From contig NZ_RCUV01000006.1 of the NCBI RefSeq assembly GCF_003667545.1, positions 209,373-273,372 on the forward strand: DNA of 64,000 nt, given 5' to 3'. The notes below the pieces were generated by a model. It saw only the letters and a program-made list of their open reading frames with translations. It did no database searches and had not been told where the DNA came from. The stretch is from Mycetocola manganoxydans. Lineage in GTDB: Bacteria; Actinomycetota; Actinomycetes; Actinomycetales; Microbacteriaceae. Each line of letters opens with the position of its first letter. Within the stretch, counting starts at the first letter, position 1. The position numbers were made by a program, and so were the translations under genes. Below are positions 37,081 to 47,163 of this stretch, one piece after another.

Positions 37081-38796
37081 TCAGCTCGGAGGGGAGGGAA
37101 CCGCGGTGTCTGCGAGCGGGAAACTCACGCGGAAGGTGGCTCCGCCTCCCGGTGTCTCGGTAACGGATACCGTGCCGTGGTGAGCGGCGACGATGGACGA
37201 GACGATGGCGAGCCCGAGGCCGGAGCCACCGGTCTCCCTCGTGCGGGAGGAATCGGCTCGCCAGAAGCGCTGGAAGATCTTCTCGCGAATCTGAGGGGGA
37301 ACACCGTCGCCGTGGTCGATCACGGCGATCGTCGCGGTGCGCGACTTGAGGTCCGCGGACACCCCGATCTCGAGCGGGCTGTCGTCTGGCGTGAAGCGGA
37401 GGGCGTTCCCGACGAGGTTGGTGACGACCTGACGCAGTTTATTCTCTTCACCCATGACGATCGCCGGAACCTCGGGCTCGGGGTCCGGGGCGACCGCGAG
37501 GTTCGACCGGATCGTCAACGCAGGACCGGTGTCGGTCGCCTTGCGTGGGCGTCGCTGGCGCAACCGGGCGAGCGTTGCCCCGGCAAAGGCGATCGATCCC
37601 GTCGCTGTCGACTCGTCGTCCGTCGGCATGGCGCGAGTGACGGAGGATGCCGCGGGGGCGGATTCCGTCTGAACCGGGGCAGGCGGAAGAACCGGCGTCG
37701 GCGGGCAATCCACGACGACGCTCACCGTGCGTCGTGGCGACGATGCGTTCGCGTCGAGCGCCGCGTCCCTCGCGATCGGAGTGAGGTCGACCGGCGTAAG
37801 TACCATCGGCTTGGTCTCATCGAGTCGCGCCAGTTCGAGGAGATCCTCGACGAGGCCGCCCATGCGAATGGCTTCCTTCTCGATTCGGCTCATCGCCTGG
37901 GCGAGGTCGTCGCTGTTCTGCAGCGCGCCCATCCGGTACAGCTCGGCGTAGCCCCGAACCGTGACGAGAGGCGTCCGCAATTCGTGGCTGGCGTCGCCGA
38001 CGAAGCGCCGCATCTGGTCGATGGTCCGCGCCCGGTCTGCGAAGGCCTTGTCGATTCGCGCCAGCATGGTGTTGAGCGAGCGGTTTAAGCGCCCGACCTC
38101 GGTGTTCGGGGTCGCGACGGCGAGACGCTGGCTGAAGTCACCATCGGCGATCGCCGCTGCCGTGTGTTCCACCTCGCGCAACGGGTGGAAGGTGCTGGTG
38201 ACGAGGAGGCGTGTGAGCAGAGCGCCGATGATGATGACCCCGAGCCCGAGACCGAAGAAGATCGTCAGGTAGGTGGCGATGATCGTCTCGGTCTCCCGCA
38301 TCGAGATCGCCACAAGCACGACACCGATGGAGCCCTGGTGGTCCCACTGGTAGGGGACGACGACGGCGTGGTAGGTCGTCTTGCCGTCGATGCTCGAGAC
38401 CTGGAAGACGCCGGTCTGCTTGACGGCATCCGACAGCTCGAACGTGCGGCTGATGTTCGGCAGCATCTCCTCCGGGCGATCCTGCCAGGTGGCGGCGCGC
38501 AATCTGCCGTCGGCGTCGTAGATCGCGGTGAAGTAGTCAGACGACATCGCATCCTTGACCATGTCGCCTGCGTTGTCAGCCTCTTCCTCGTCAACGTTGA
38601 GGAACCCGGGTGGAACCGGGGACTGCGCCGCGGCCACGAGATCGGTGTTGACCTTGTCCACGAGCGCCGGCCGAAGCATCACGACGGTACCGACACCGGC
38701 GACGAGCAGTCCAAAAGTGAGGACGAGCACGGTCACGCCGGTGATCTTCGTGCGCAGTGAAATCGCGTTCCACCACTCGGCTATGGGATCGTGCAT
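37081..38796 (-). CDS. Sensor histidine kinase with large insertion in its ATPase domain
   Basis: 571 residues. Transmembrane helix 1 at about 16-42, an extracytoplasmic sensor (about 43-170), helix 2 at about 172-198, HAMP, a dimerisation domain with phospho-His271 in FVGDASHELRTPLVTVRGY, and the HATPase with NLVGNALRFTPDD, DHGDGVPPQIREKIFQRFW and GGSGLGLAIVSS. About 80 extra residues (roughly 365-445), Pro/Ala-rich then Arg-rich, interrupt the N-terminal part of the ATPase domain. It lies 15 nt downstream of its response regulator. Signal unknown; family is close to the TrcS/PrrB-like actinobacterial kinases. Confidence 0.9.
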   Translation of the reverse strand: MHDPIAEWWNAISLRTKITGVTVLVLTFGLLVAGVGTVVMLRPALVDKVNTDLVAAAQSPVPPGFLNVDEEEADNAGDMVKDAMSSDYFTAIYDADGRLRAATWQDRPEEMLPNISRTFELSDAVKQTGVFQVSSIDGKTTYHAVVVPYQWDHQGSIGVVLVAISMRETETIIATYLTIFFGLGLGVIIIGALLTRLLVTSTFHPLREVEHTAAAIADGDFSQRLAVATPNTEVGRLNRSLNTMLARIDKAFADRARTIDQMRRFVGDASHELRTPLVTVRGYAELYRMGALQNSDDLAQAMSRIEKEAIRMGGLVEDLLELARLDETKPMVLTPVDLTPIARDAALDANASSPRRTVSVVVDCPPTPVLPPAPVQTESAPAASSVTRAMPTDDESTATGSIAFAGATLARLRQRRPRKATDTGPALTIRSNLAVAPDPEPEVPAIVMGEENKLRQVVTNLVGNALRFTPDDSPLEIGVSADLKSRTATIAVIDHGDGVPPQIREKIFQRFWRADSSRTRETGGSGLGLAIVSSIVAAHHGTVSVTETPGGGATFRVSFPLADTAVPSPPS

Positions 38797-38811
38797 GTAC
38801 CCGTATTCGGT

Positions 38812-39501
38812 TTACGCCTTCGCTGTCTTCAGCATGTAGCCGAATCCGCGCTTGGTCTGGATGAGCGGTTCAGTCGAGAACTGGTCCAGCTTGCGTCGCA
38901 AGTAGGAGATGTAGCTTTCGACGATGCCGGCATCCCCATTGAAGTCGTACTCCCAGACGTGGTCGAGGATTTGCGCCTTGCTCAACACCCGGTTCGGGTT
39001 GAGCATGAGGTACCGCAGAAGCTTGAACTCGGTCGGGCTCAACTCGATGGGCGTCTCGCCGACGAGAACCTCATGGGTGTCCTGATCCATGGTGAGTTCG
39101 CCTGCGCGGATGACGGCATCCTCATCAGCATGCATGGTGCGTCTGAGGATTGCCTTGATGCGAGCCACGATTTCGTCGAGGCTGAACGGCTTGGTGACGT
39201 AGTCGTCACCGCCGACGGTGAGGCCCATGATCTTGTCCTCGGTGTCGTCCTTCGCGGTGAGGAACAGGATCGGAGCCGTGTAGCCGGCCGAGCGGAGGCG
39301 CTTCGTCACGCCGAACCCGTTCATGTCGGGCAGCATGACGTCGAGGATGATGAGGTCGGGCTCTTCCTCGAGCACGGCAGAGATGGCCTGGGCGCCGTTT
39401 CCGACGGCTCGCACGGCGAAGCCGGCGAAGCGGAGGCTGGTGGTGAGCAGGTCGCGGATGTTCGGTTCGTCATCGACGATGAGAATTCGTGGTCCAGTCA
39501 T
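38812..39501 (-). CDS. OmpR-family response regulator
   Basis: 229 residues. Receiver with Asp10/Asp11, phospho-Asp54 in LIILDVMLPDMNG and Lys in VTKPFSLDEI. Winged helix with LSPTEFKLLRYLMLNPNRVL and YISYLRRKLD, ending in KRGFGYMLKT. It forms an operon with the histidine kinase gene (regulator first, 15-nt gap) and is divergent from folP. Target genes are not evident. Confidence 0.93.
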   Translation of the reverse strand: MTGPRILIVDDEPNIRDLLTTSLRFAGFAVRAVGNGAQAISAVLEEEPDLIILDVMLPDMNGFGVTKRLRSAGYTAPILFLTAKDDTEDKIMGLTVGGDDYVTKPFSLDEIVARIKAILRRTMHADEDAVIRAGELTMDQDTHEVLVGETPIELSPTEFKLLRYLMLNPNRVLSKAQILDHVWEYDFNGDAGIVESYISYLRRKLDQFSTEPLIQTKRGFGYMLKTAKA

Positions 39502-39637
39502 GTGCCCAGTCTCTGCGAGTTGGCTGCGATCTTCCTGAACGCCTTCGGTGTGTCATTGATACGGCTGAACCGGGAAGGATGCCGTGAGCCGCGGCGACAG
39601 GAGATCAGGATCGCGTCGCGTACGGCACGATGGGAGG

Positions 39638-40561
39638 ATGACAGCTCCCCTGGACGCGTTCGACGATCGGATGCTCGTTCCTTCCCTGCCGGTTCGCACC
39701 CTGGGATCGCGGAACTTCGACTTTTCGCGGCAGGTCGCGGTGATGGCCGTCGTGAACCGGACACCGGACTCGTTCTACGACCGGGGAAGCACCTTCGGAC
39801 TCGATGAGGCCGTGGCCGCAGCCCTGCGGGCCGTCGCGGACGGGGCAGACATCGTCGACATCGGTGGCGCACCGTTCGCACCGGGCCCCGAACTTGCCGT
39901 GGCTCGGGAGATCGAGCGGGTTGTTCCGGTGGTGGAGGCGGTTCGCGCCGAATCTGACGTCGTTCTTTCCATCGACACGTTCCAGCCCGAGGTAGCCCGC
40001 GCGGGAATCGCAGCGGGGGCGGACGTCATCAATGACACCACGGGGCTGCGGAACCCGGCGATGATCGCTGCTGTCGCGGACAGCAGCGCGAGTGTCGTGA
40101 TCACGCACAGCCTCGCCGAGCCCCGGTCGCCGTTCGCCCGCCCGCAGTATGCCGATGTCGTCGCCGAGGTCCGGGCGTTCCTCTCCGCGCGCGCTGGTGC
40201 GGCGCTCGACGCCGGTATTCCGGCCGAGCGGATCATCGTGGACCCCGGCCACGACCTGAACAAGAACACGATGCATTCGCTTGCGCTGACCAGACGCTTC
40301 GGCGAGATCGCCTCGCTGGGATTCCCGGCACTCGCCGCGGTGTCGAACAAGGACTTCATCGGCGAGACCCTCGATCGCGATCGGGCGGAGCGCGTCTACG
40401 GGTCACTGGCCGCTGCTGTGGTCTCCATCCTCAACGGAGCAAGGATCCTCCGGATGCATAACGTGGCCCCTGCCGTCGACGCGGCGAGGATGACCGAGGC
40501 CATCCTCGGGTTCCGGCAGCCCGCGTACCTGCGTCACAACATGGGGGAGAGCAATGACTGA
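39638..40561 (+). CDS. Dihydropteroate synthase homologue of the FolP2 type
   Basis: 307-residue TIM barrel related to dihydropteroate synthase, the sulfonamide target that joins pterin and p-aminobenzoate. The first loop reads MAVVNRTPDSFYDRG and the second DIVDIGGAPFAPGPE. In classical enzymes these are NVTPDSFSDGG and DIGGESTRPG. The changed ESTRPG loop matches mycobacterial FolP2 rather than FolP1, and FolP2 has been reported without DHPS activity, so the reaction is uncertain. The ATG at 39638 follows GGGAGG. It overlaps the next gene by 8 bp. Confidence 0.85.
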   Translation: MTAPLDAFDDRMLVPSLPVRTLGSRNFDFSRQVAVMAVVNRTPDSFYDRGSTFGLDEAVAAALRAVADGADIVDIGGAPFAPGPELAVAREIERVVPVVEAVRAESDVVLSIDTFQPEVARAGIAAGADVINDTTGLRNPAMIAAVADSSASVVITHSLAEPRSPFARPQYADVVAEVRAFLSARAGAALDAGIPAERIIVDPGHDLNKNTMHSLALTRRFGEIASLGFPALAAVSNKDFIGETLDRDRAERVYGSLAAAVVSILNGARILRMHNVAPAVDAARMTEAILGFRQPAYLRHNMGESND

Positions 40562-41306
40562 GCCCGCTGTGTTCTCCCTCGCGCCCGGGGGCAGCCTCAC
40601 CGACGACGACATCACGGCCGTCTATGCCGTCGACGATCGCGCGTCCGCCTGGTTCCGAGTGAACTTCGTGTCGAGCATCGACGGGGCAGGAACCCACGAC
40701 GGCCTCACCGCTGGCCTCGGAACTCCTGCCGACCGCCGGGTGTTCGACATCCTGCGGCGGCTCTCGGATGTCGTTCTCGTCGGGGCGGGCACCGTCCGGG
40801 CGGAGGGCTACGGGCCCATGCGCCTCGACGCTCCCGGCGTCGACTGGCGGCTGGCACACGGGCTTTCCGCACAACCCGTGTTCTGCATCGTCTCGGCGAG
40901 TCTTGACCTCGATCCCGCGCACCGCATCTTCACGGATGCCCCGGTGCGGCCGGTTGTCGTGACGGTCGCGAGTGCCCCAAGTGACAGGCGGTCAGCGCTC
41001 GGGGAGGTCGCCGATGTGGTCGTTGCCGGCGATACCACCGTTGACATCAGCAGGACGAAATCGGTCCTGGCGGAACGCGGCCTGACGCAAATCCATTCGG
41101 AGGGCGGCCCGCGTCTGTTCGCCGACGCCCTGGCACTCGACGCGGTCGACGAGATCTGCCTGACGATCAGTCCGTTCGCTGAGGGACCCGGCGCCGGGAG
41201 AATCGTCGCGGGCGATACCGACGGCATCCAGCGGAGAATGTCGCTCGCGTCGGTTCTCAGCTCGGACGGAACGCTGCTACTGCGCTACCTGCGCACCCCG
41301 GCCTGA
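40554..41306 (+). CDS. RibD C-terminal-domain (pyrimidine/dihydrofolate-type) reductase
   Basis: 250 residues, a single RibD_C/DHFR-like reductase domain without the deaminase half of RibD. NADPH-fold markers are FVSSIDGAGTHDG, DVVLVGAGTVRAEGYGP and IHSEGGPRLFADAL. In riboflavin synthesis such domains reduce the pyrimidine intermediate. The mycobacterial relative Rv2671 can act as an alternative dihydrofolate reductase. Translational coupling to the FolP2-like gene (8-bp overlap) makes a folate-type role attractive, but this is inference. Confidence 0.88.
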   Translation: MTEPAVFSLAPGGSLTDDDITAVYAVDDRASAWFRVNFVSSIDGAGTHDGLTAGLGTPADRRVFDILRRLSDVVLVGAGTVRAEGYGPMRLDAPGVDWRLAHGLSAQPVFCIVSASLDLDPAHRIFTDAPVRPVVVTVASAPSDRRSALGEVADVVVAGDTTVDISRTKSVLAERGLTQIHSEGGPRLFADALALDAVDEICLTISPFAEGPGAGRIVAGDTDGIQRRMSLASVLSSDGTLLLRYLRTPA

Positions 41307-41361
41307 GCCGAGCACATTCGTCGAGGATCGCAGCGCTTGAGCCCTGCTCGGATGCCGGTGC

Positions 41362-43239
41362 CTATTTCAGGGCGAGGATGCTGGACAGAGGCAATGTGCG
41401 CTCGATGTCCGCCTTCTTGTCCCGCCCGCGGAGCCTGCCCCCGGCGACGCCGGTGGGCTCGAGCACGAAGTCCATCGGACCGGACCGAGGCACGTCGACG
41501 GTCACGGTGACCGTCTGTTTGGCGCGGATGGCGGCATCGAGCTGGCGGGCGATCCAGGCGAGGTCGGTGCTGCCTGACACCTCTGACTCGACCTCGCGGA
41601 GTCTGCTGATCAGCGTTCCGTGATCAGGGAGGGGCGCGGGTTCGACCGGTGGGGATACGCGCCGCCGACGCAGGCTGATGGGTGTCCCATCGGCGGTTTC
41701 CGCAGCGACGGGGTAGCGAGCATCGCTGATCGCCCAGAAGACGACCTCGAACTCGAACCGGCTGAGCAGGCGCTTGTGTCCGTCCGGGCGCAACGCGACG
41801 GAGCTGAGAGCCTGGTCGACCTGCAGCAACCCAAGCAGGGCGTCATCGTCGGAGCGGATGTAACTTCTCGCGTTGGGATAGGCATCACGCTCTGATTCGG
41901 GCATCGCTCCGACACGGATGGCGCCGAACCTCGAGGCCGCGTGCGCGATGAGGTAGTCGACCGGCTGTGGGATACCGGTGAGCGAGATACCGGCGAGAAA
42001 TCCCAGCATCCCCGGTGCCGTCTCTCCGGCGGAGAGGGCACGGTTCACGCTCTCGGCCGACAGCCGGTAGCTGAACGCCTGCGCTCGGCCCTCGAGGTCA
42101 GCGAAGCCCCGCAGGCGGAGGTCGAGTTCGGGTTCGAGCGGGCCGGGCGCAATGATCGTGAGGTCATGCTGGAGGTAGACCTGCCGGACGTGAGTGGGGA
42201 AATGGGAAGACATCGACGTCGCGGCTGCCGCGGCATCCGTCTCGAGGAGGATGCGCCCGGCTGTACTGGGTACCTGCGTGTCGGGGGAGGGCCCGCTCGT
42301 GATTCCGAGCATGGCCGCCTGGTCGGTCACACGGGTGACCTGGTTCGAGATCCACTCACCGCCCGCGGGGTACAGCCACCGGGCGAAGTCGTGGAGAGCG
42401 TTGCCCCACGTGCAGCGGGTGCGGGCGACGAGGACAGCGCGCACCTGCCGCGGAAGCGCGTCGAGCCAGGCGGCTGCGAGCACACGCCAGCGTTCGCCGG
42501 CGGTCATAACCAGCCAGGCCTCGCCCGCCGGGGACGTGAGCCAGAGTCCGGGCTCGTGGTGAACGAGTCCGGCGCGGACGGCGAGGTCAAGGTATGCGTC
42601 GATTTTCGAGCCGGCGACGTGCATCGCCAACGAGAGCCGTTTGCGTTCCGGCAGCGCCGGTCCACCCTTGCCGAGTTCGCGCGCGGGGCTGGCGAGAAGC
42701 TCGCTGAGCAACTCGGCGCTCGCCGATGTTGTTGCGAACGCCTGTTCCGCCGCGCTGAGGTCGGTGAGGGCTGCGGACGCCTCGGACGGCACAGGAGGCA
42801 GGGAGGGGGCGGGGTCGGATGCCAGGTGCACCGCGATCGGGGCACCTGACGTGGGCCACGTGGTCAGGACGGACTGAACCGCGTCGATGGAGCTGAATCC
42901 GTCATCCACACGGGTGAGAAGCGCCCTGTCGGCAGCGGAGGATGCGCGACTGGCGACGTCGGTCACGTCGACGTTCGTCGATCCCAAGGCAGCCAGGCGC
43001 TCGGCGATCCCCGCGGGCGACAAGGGCTCGGGCGTCGCCGCAGCGATGACCCCGAGGATGTTCCGGTCCAGGCGCTGGAGCGCGCCCCGGATGTTCGCCG
43101 GATCGAGAAGCAGCTCTGCAAGGTCGAAAAAATCCTGCGCCCTCGCTGCGGGCGTGATTCCGCGCTCCGTCAGGAGCTCCTCAAGCGCGGTGTCGGAGAG
43201 CGCCCGGAGATTTCCTGCGAGGGTGAGGATATCGGTCAT
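41362..43239 (-). CDS. Helicase-associated (XPB/Ssl2 N-terminal-like) protein without a motor
   Basis: 625 residues. The C-terminal two thirds contain the XPB/Ssl2-like helicase-associated domain (VYLQHDLTIIAPGPLEPELDL, LRGFADLEGRAQAFSYRLS, DYLIAHAASRFGAIRVG). No Walker A or DEAH motif is present, so it is not a helicase itself. In mycobacteria a similar protein is encoded beside an XPB helicase; none is seen here. A small membrane protein gene lies just upstream, 12 bp away. Confidence 0.8.
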   Translation of the reverse strand: MTDILTLAGNLRALSDTALEELLTERGITPAARAQDFFDLAELLLDPANIRGALQRLDRNILGVIAAATPEPLSPAGIAERLAALGSTNVDVTDVASRASSAADRALLTRVDDGFSSIDAVQSVLTTWPTSGAPIAVHLASDPAPSLPPVPSEASAALTDLSAAEQAFATTSASAELLSELLASPARELGKGGPALPERKRLSLAMHVAGSKIDAYLDLAVRAGLVHHEPGLWLTSPAGEAWLVMTAGERWRVLAAAWLDALPRQVRAVLVARTRCTWGNALHDFARWLYPAGGEWISNQVTRVTDQAAMLGITSGPSPDTQVPSTAGRILLETDAAAAATSMSSHFPTHVRQVYLQHDLTIIAPGPLEPELDLRLRGFADLEGRAQAFSYRLSAESVNRALSAGETAPGMLGFLAGISLTGIPQPVDYLIAHAASRFGAIRVGAMPESERDAYPNARSYIRSDDDALLGLLQVDQALSSVALRPDGHKRLLSRFEFEVVFWAISDARYPVAAETADGTPISLRRRRVSPPVEPAPLPDHGTLISRLREVESEVSGSTDLAWIARQLDAAIRAKQTVTVTVDVPRSGPMDFVLEPTGVAGGRLRGRDKKADIERTLPLSSILALK

Positions 43240-43251
43240 GGGAGCTTTCGG

Positions 43252-43530
43252 TCAGCGCCCCGGCTGCTCTCGGCCGGACTCGCGGGCGCGACGGACGGCA
43301 CTGGAGATCATCAGGGTGATGAGGAGGACGATCGCCAGCGGAAGGCCGATGTACGGCACCATCACGACGACGGGCCAGATGCCGGTCGCGAAGTCCTCGG
43401 ATCCCATACCCTGCCCCGTGCCGACCATGATCGCGACGAACGTGCCGACGGAGAGCAGGACCAGGGCGAGCAGCATGAACGCGAGGATCCGCTCGAAGCG
43501 GCTGGCGTTGTGTGTTGAGGGATCGGTCAC
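43252..43530 (-). CDS. Small two-helix membrane protein
   Basis: 92 residues with transmembrane helices at about 15-37 and 52-76, charged ends, and an acidic start. Family not recognised. Same strand as, and 12 bp upstream of, the XPB-N-like gene, so probably co-transcribed. Confidence 0.7.
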   Translation of the reverse strand: MTDPSTHNASRFERILAFMLLALVLLSVGTFVAIMVGTGQGMGSEDFATGIWPVVVMVPYIGLPLAIVLLITLMISSAVRRARESGREQPGR

Positions 43531-43709
43531 AGTCTCAGGGTATCGCCACAGTGCTCGCGGACCGAACGGACGAAGGGTGCCGGGCTTGTCGACGACGCTC
43601 TAAGCTGGAAGCGCGGGTACCCTCCCGTTCGTTGGCGGTCTTTGCCGCAACGACAGCACCGCATGTCCGCCTCACCGGCGGCGTGTCCAGTTCACAGCGA
43701 GGTTCGTCC

Positions 43710-44093
43710 ATGCCCACCGGCAAGGTTAAGTTCTACGACGACGAGAAGGGCTTCGGCTTTATCTCGAGCGACGATGGCCAGGAAGTCTTTCTGCACGCCT
43801 CGGCTTTGCCCGCAGGAGTGACCTCGGTCAAGGCTGGTACCCGGCTTGAGTTCGGCATCGCCGACGGTAAGCGTGGTGTGCAGGCACTGTCGGTGCGGGT
43901 GCTCGATGCCCCGCCGAGCCTCGTCAAGATGAAGCGCAAGCCTGCTGATGACATGGCCATCATCGTCGAGGACCTCGTCAAGCTGCTCGATGGCCTTGGT
44001 GGAGATCTCCGCAGGGGTCGCTACCCCGATAATGCCCACAGCCGCAAGGTTGCACTGTTGCTGCGACGCGTGGCCGACGAACTGGACGCGTGA
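43710..44093 (+). CDS. Cold-shock-domain protein with C-terminal helical extension
   Basis: 127 residues. The first 65 form a divergent cold-shock domain: GKVKFYDDEKGFGFISS (RNP1) and EVFLHASAL (RNP2). About 60 further residues (MAIIVEDLVKLLDGLGG through VALLLRRVADELDA) look helical and are absent from plain CspA. The gene is followed 47 bp later by DUF3027; this pairing is common in actinobacteria and suggests joint function in nucleic-acid handling. Confidence 0.88.
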   Translation: MPTGKVKFYDDEKGFGFISSDDGQEVFLHASALPAGVTSVKAGTRLEFGIADGKRGVQALSVRVLDAPPSLVKMKRKPADDMAIIVEDLVKLLDGLGGDLRRGRYPDNAHSRKVALLLRRVADELDA

Positions 44094-44140
44094 TCGCCGC
44101 GCCAGGCTGGGCCCGCCGTCTTTTCCAGAGGAGCACTCCG

Positions 44141-45016
44141 ATGACGAACGCCGAGAACTCCACCATCGAACCGACGGCCGAGGCAGTGGTTGGCGACGCT
44201 TCGGCGCCGGCAACCGAACGTGCCCCAGACGCCGGTGTGATCGAAACCGCTGCGACCCAGACGGATGCTGCCGAAGACGCAAAGACCGAGACGGCACCTG
44301 AGCCAAATGGATCGGACTCATCCGCTCCTGCGCAGGACGTCGCAGCAACCGAGGGCGAGAGTGCGGACGGTGAAACGAGCGAGGCGGAACCGGCACCTGC
44401 GGGGGAGCCCGCTGCGCGCCCGGAGCCGGTGACAGACGAGGTTCTGCTCGCCTCCGTCGACATTGCGCGAGCGGCACTGCTCGAGGTCACTCCGGCCGAG
44501 ACGATCGGTGAACCTGTCGGTCACGTGGCCGAGGACGACCATGTTCTTTCGCTCTTCTTCGACAGCAAGCTTCGGGGTTACCCGGGCTGGCACTGGACGG
44601 TCACGCTGGCCAGGACCGATGACGGCCCGGTGACCGTGCTCGAAACAGAGATGATGCCGGGCGACAACGCGCTTCTCGCACCCGAGTGGGTGCCGTGGTC
44701 CGAGCGTCTTGCCGACTACCAGGCCGGCCAGGAGAACGAAGCACGTGCCCTCGCCGAGGCAGCCGCTCTTCTCGGCGACGACGAGGACGAGGACGACGAG
44801 GAAGAATTCAGCATCCTCCACGCCGGCGACGTCGACGGCGTGGACGTCGATGAGGCCGACGAATCAGACGCTGATGACGACGATTCGGACGACGACGAGT
44901 CAGATGATGACGAGTCAGATGACGATGACGACGAGTCGGACGACGATGACGACGAGTCGGACGATGATGACGACGAGTCAAACGACGACGAAGACGGTCC
45001 GGAGCGCAGCTACTGA
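44141..45016 (+). CDS. DUF3027 protein with long acidic Asp/Ser tail
   Basis: 291 residues. An acidic, Ala/Glu-rich N-terminal stretch (1-100) leads into the DUF3027 core (about 105-210) with GHVAEDDHVLSLFFDSKL, GYPGWHWTVTLAR and LLAPEWVPWSERLADY. The last 60 residues are almost only Asp, Glu and Ser in repeats. The ATG at 44141 is chosen for its GAGGAG site; a GTG at 44090 would overlap the cold-shock gene. Function unknown; the tail may interact with basic proteins or nucleoid factors. Confidence 0.85.
   Translation: MTNAENSTIEPTAEAVVGDASAPATERAPDAGVIETAATQTDAAEDAKTETAPEPNGSDSSAPAQDVAATEGESADGETSEAEPAPAGEPAARPEPVTDEVLLASVDIARAALLEVTPAETIGEPVGHVAEDDHVLSLFFDSKLRGYPGWHWTVTLARTDDGPVTVLETEMMPGDNALLAPEWVPWSERLADYQAGQENEARALAEAAALLGDDEDEDDEEEFSILHAGDVDGVDVDEADESDADDDDSDDDESDDDESDDDDDESDDDDDESDDDDDESNDDEDGPERSY
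44886..44990 (+). repeat. Coding tandem repeat (Asp-rich/Glu-Ser units)
   Basis: In-frame repeats of GAC/GAT runs ending GAGTC. Unit lengths change from 15 to 21 bp toward the 3' end (DDDES then DDDDDES). A slippage-prone stretch that probably varies in copy number among strains. Confidence 0.75.
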
Positions 45017-45043
45017 GACTCGATCCACGTGAGAGCGTGAAAA

Positions 45044-45067
45044 AGGCCCCCTCCTCGGAGGGGGCCT
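45044..45067. terminator. Bidirectional terminator between DUF3027 and serC
   Basis: AGGCCCCCTC and its complement with a 4-nt loop, preceded by an A-run and followed by CTTTTC. It serves both convergent genes. Confidence 0.88.
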
Positions 45068-45083
45068 CTTTTCGTGTTCTGTC

Positions 45084-46208
<1,125 letters not shown>

Positions 46209-46323
46209 GAAGCCTGCGCATGCAGTGTCCTGCTCTGCGCACCGTGCCAGGCAGGTGCGGCACCGTGCCGTCGCGCCGGACCGCTAGGCTGGTCGGAACT
46301 GCGCTCAACCCTGGGAGACGTCA

Positions 46324-47019
46324 ATGACTGACCTGATTGACACCACCGAGATGTACCTTCGTACCATCCTCGAGCTGGAGGAAGAGAACATCGTGCCCCT
46401 GCGCGCGCGGATCTCTGAACGGCTCGGCCACTCGGGTCCAACGGTGTCTCAGACGGTCGGTCGGATGGAACGTGACGGGCTTGTCGTCGTGTCCGGCGAT
46501 CGTCATCTCGAGCTCACGATCACCGGTCGCCGCAAAGCCGTGCACGTCATGCGCAAGCACCGGCTCGCGGAACGGCTGCTCAGTGACGTCATCGGGCTCG
46601 AATGGGAGTTCGTGCACGAGGAAGCCTGTCGCTGGGAGCATGTCATGAGCGAGCAGGTGGAGCGCAAGCTCCTCGCGATGCTCGACCACCCCACCGAGTC
46701 CCCATACGGCAACCCGATTTCCGGGCTCGATGAACTGGGCGATACGCCCGCGGCCACCTTCTCCCATGGTGTGACAAGCATCGTCGAACTGGTCCGCAGC
46801 AACACCACCCCGGTCACGGCGACCATCCGGCGCCTCGGCGAGCCCGCGCAGGTCGATCCGGAACTTCTCCTGCAGCTCAAGCAGGCTGGCGTCATGCCGG
46901 GAAACGTCGGTATCTTCTCTGCCGTAGGGTCTTACGTTCTGGTTCGGGTTGAAGGCTGCGGAGACGGACTCGAATTGCCCAACGAGGTCGCGGGACACAT
47001 CTTCGTTCAGGACGCGTAG
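46324..47019 (+). CDS. dtxR: Iron-dependent repressor of the DtxR/IdeR family
   Basis: 231 residues. Winged helix (1-65), dimerisation domain with metal ligands at the exact DtxR positions (M10, H79, E83, H98, C102, E105 and H106, the last within EEACRWEHVMSE), and a C-terminal SH3-like domain (about 150-231). Cys102 indicates the Fe-responsive type rather than manganese-type MntR. It represses iron-uptake genes and activates storage when Fe(II) is high. The ATG follows GGGAGACG. A 324-bp structured spacer separates it from the NlpC/P60 gene. Confidence 0.94.
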   Translation: MTDLIDTTEMYLRTILELEEENIVPLRARISERLGHSGPTVSQTVGRMERDGLVVVSGDRHLELTITGRRKAVHVMRKHRLAERLLSDVIGLEWEFVHEEACRWEHVMSEQVERKLLAMLDHPTESPYGNPISGLDELGDTPAATFSHGVTSIVELVRSNTTPVTATIRRLGEPAQVDPELLLQLKQAGVMPGNVGIFSAVGSYVLVRVEGCGDGLELPNEVAGHIFVQDA

Positions 47020-47163
47020 CCCCGCGAATTCGGGCTCTCTTCGGCGCTCGCGCGAACGCGACCCCGGAGCATCCGCCGGTCATCGACCGTTATGAATTTG
47101 TTAAAAACCTGTGGATGAAGGTGACAAATTGGTAACGGTCCCGTAACCTCGGGGATGTCCGAA

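Noticed and set aside
41308..41351. CCGAGCA ... TGCTCGG as a terminator between the RibD-like and XPB-N-like genes
   Set aside because: A 7-bp stem with a 30-nt loop is too weak to support.
44886..44990. CRISPR-like or satellite array
   Set aside because: The repeats are in frame and code for an Asp/Ser tail; no spacers.
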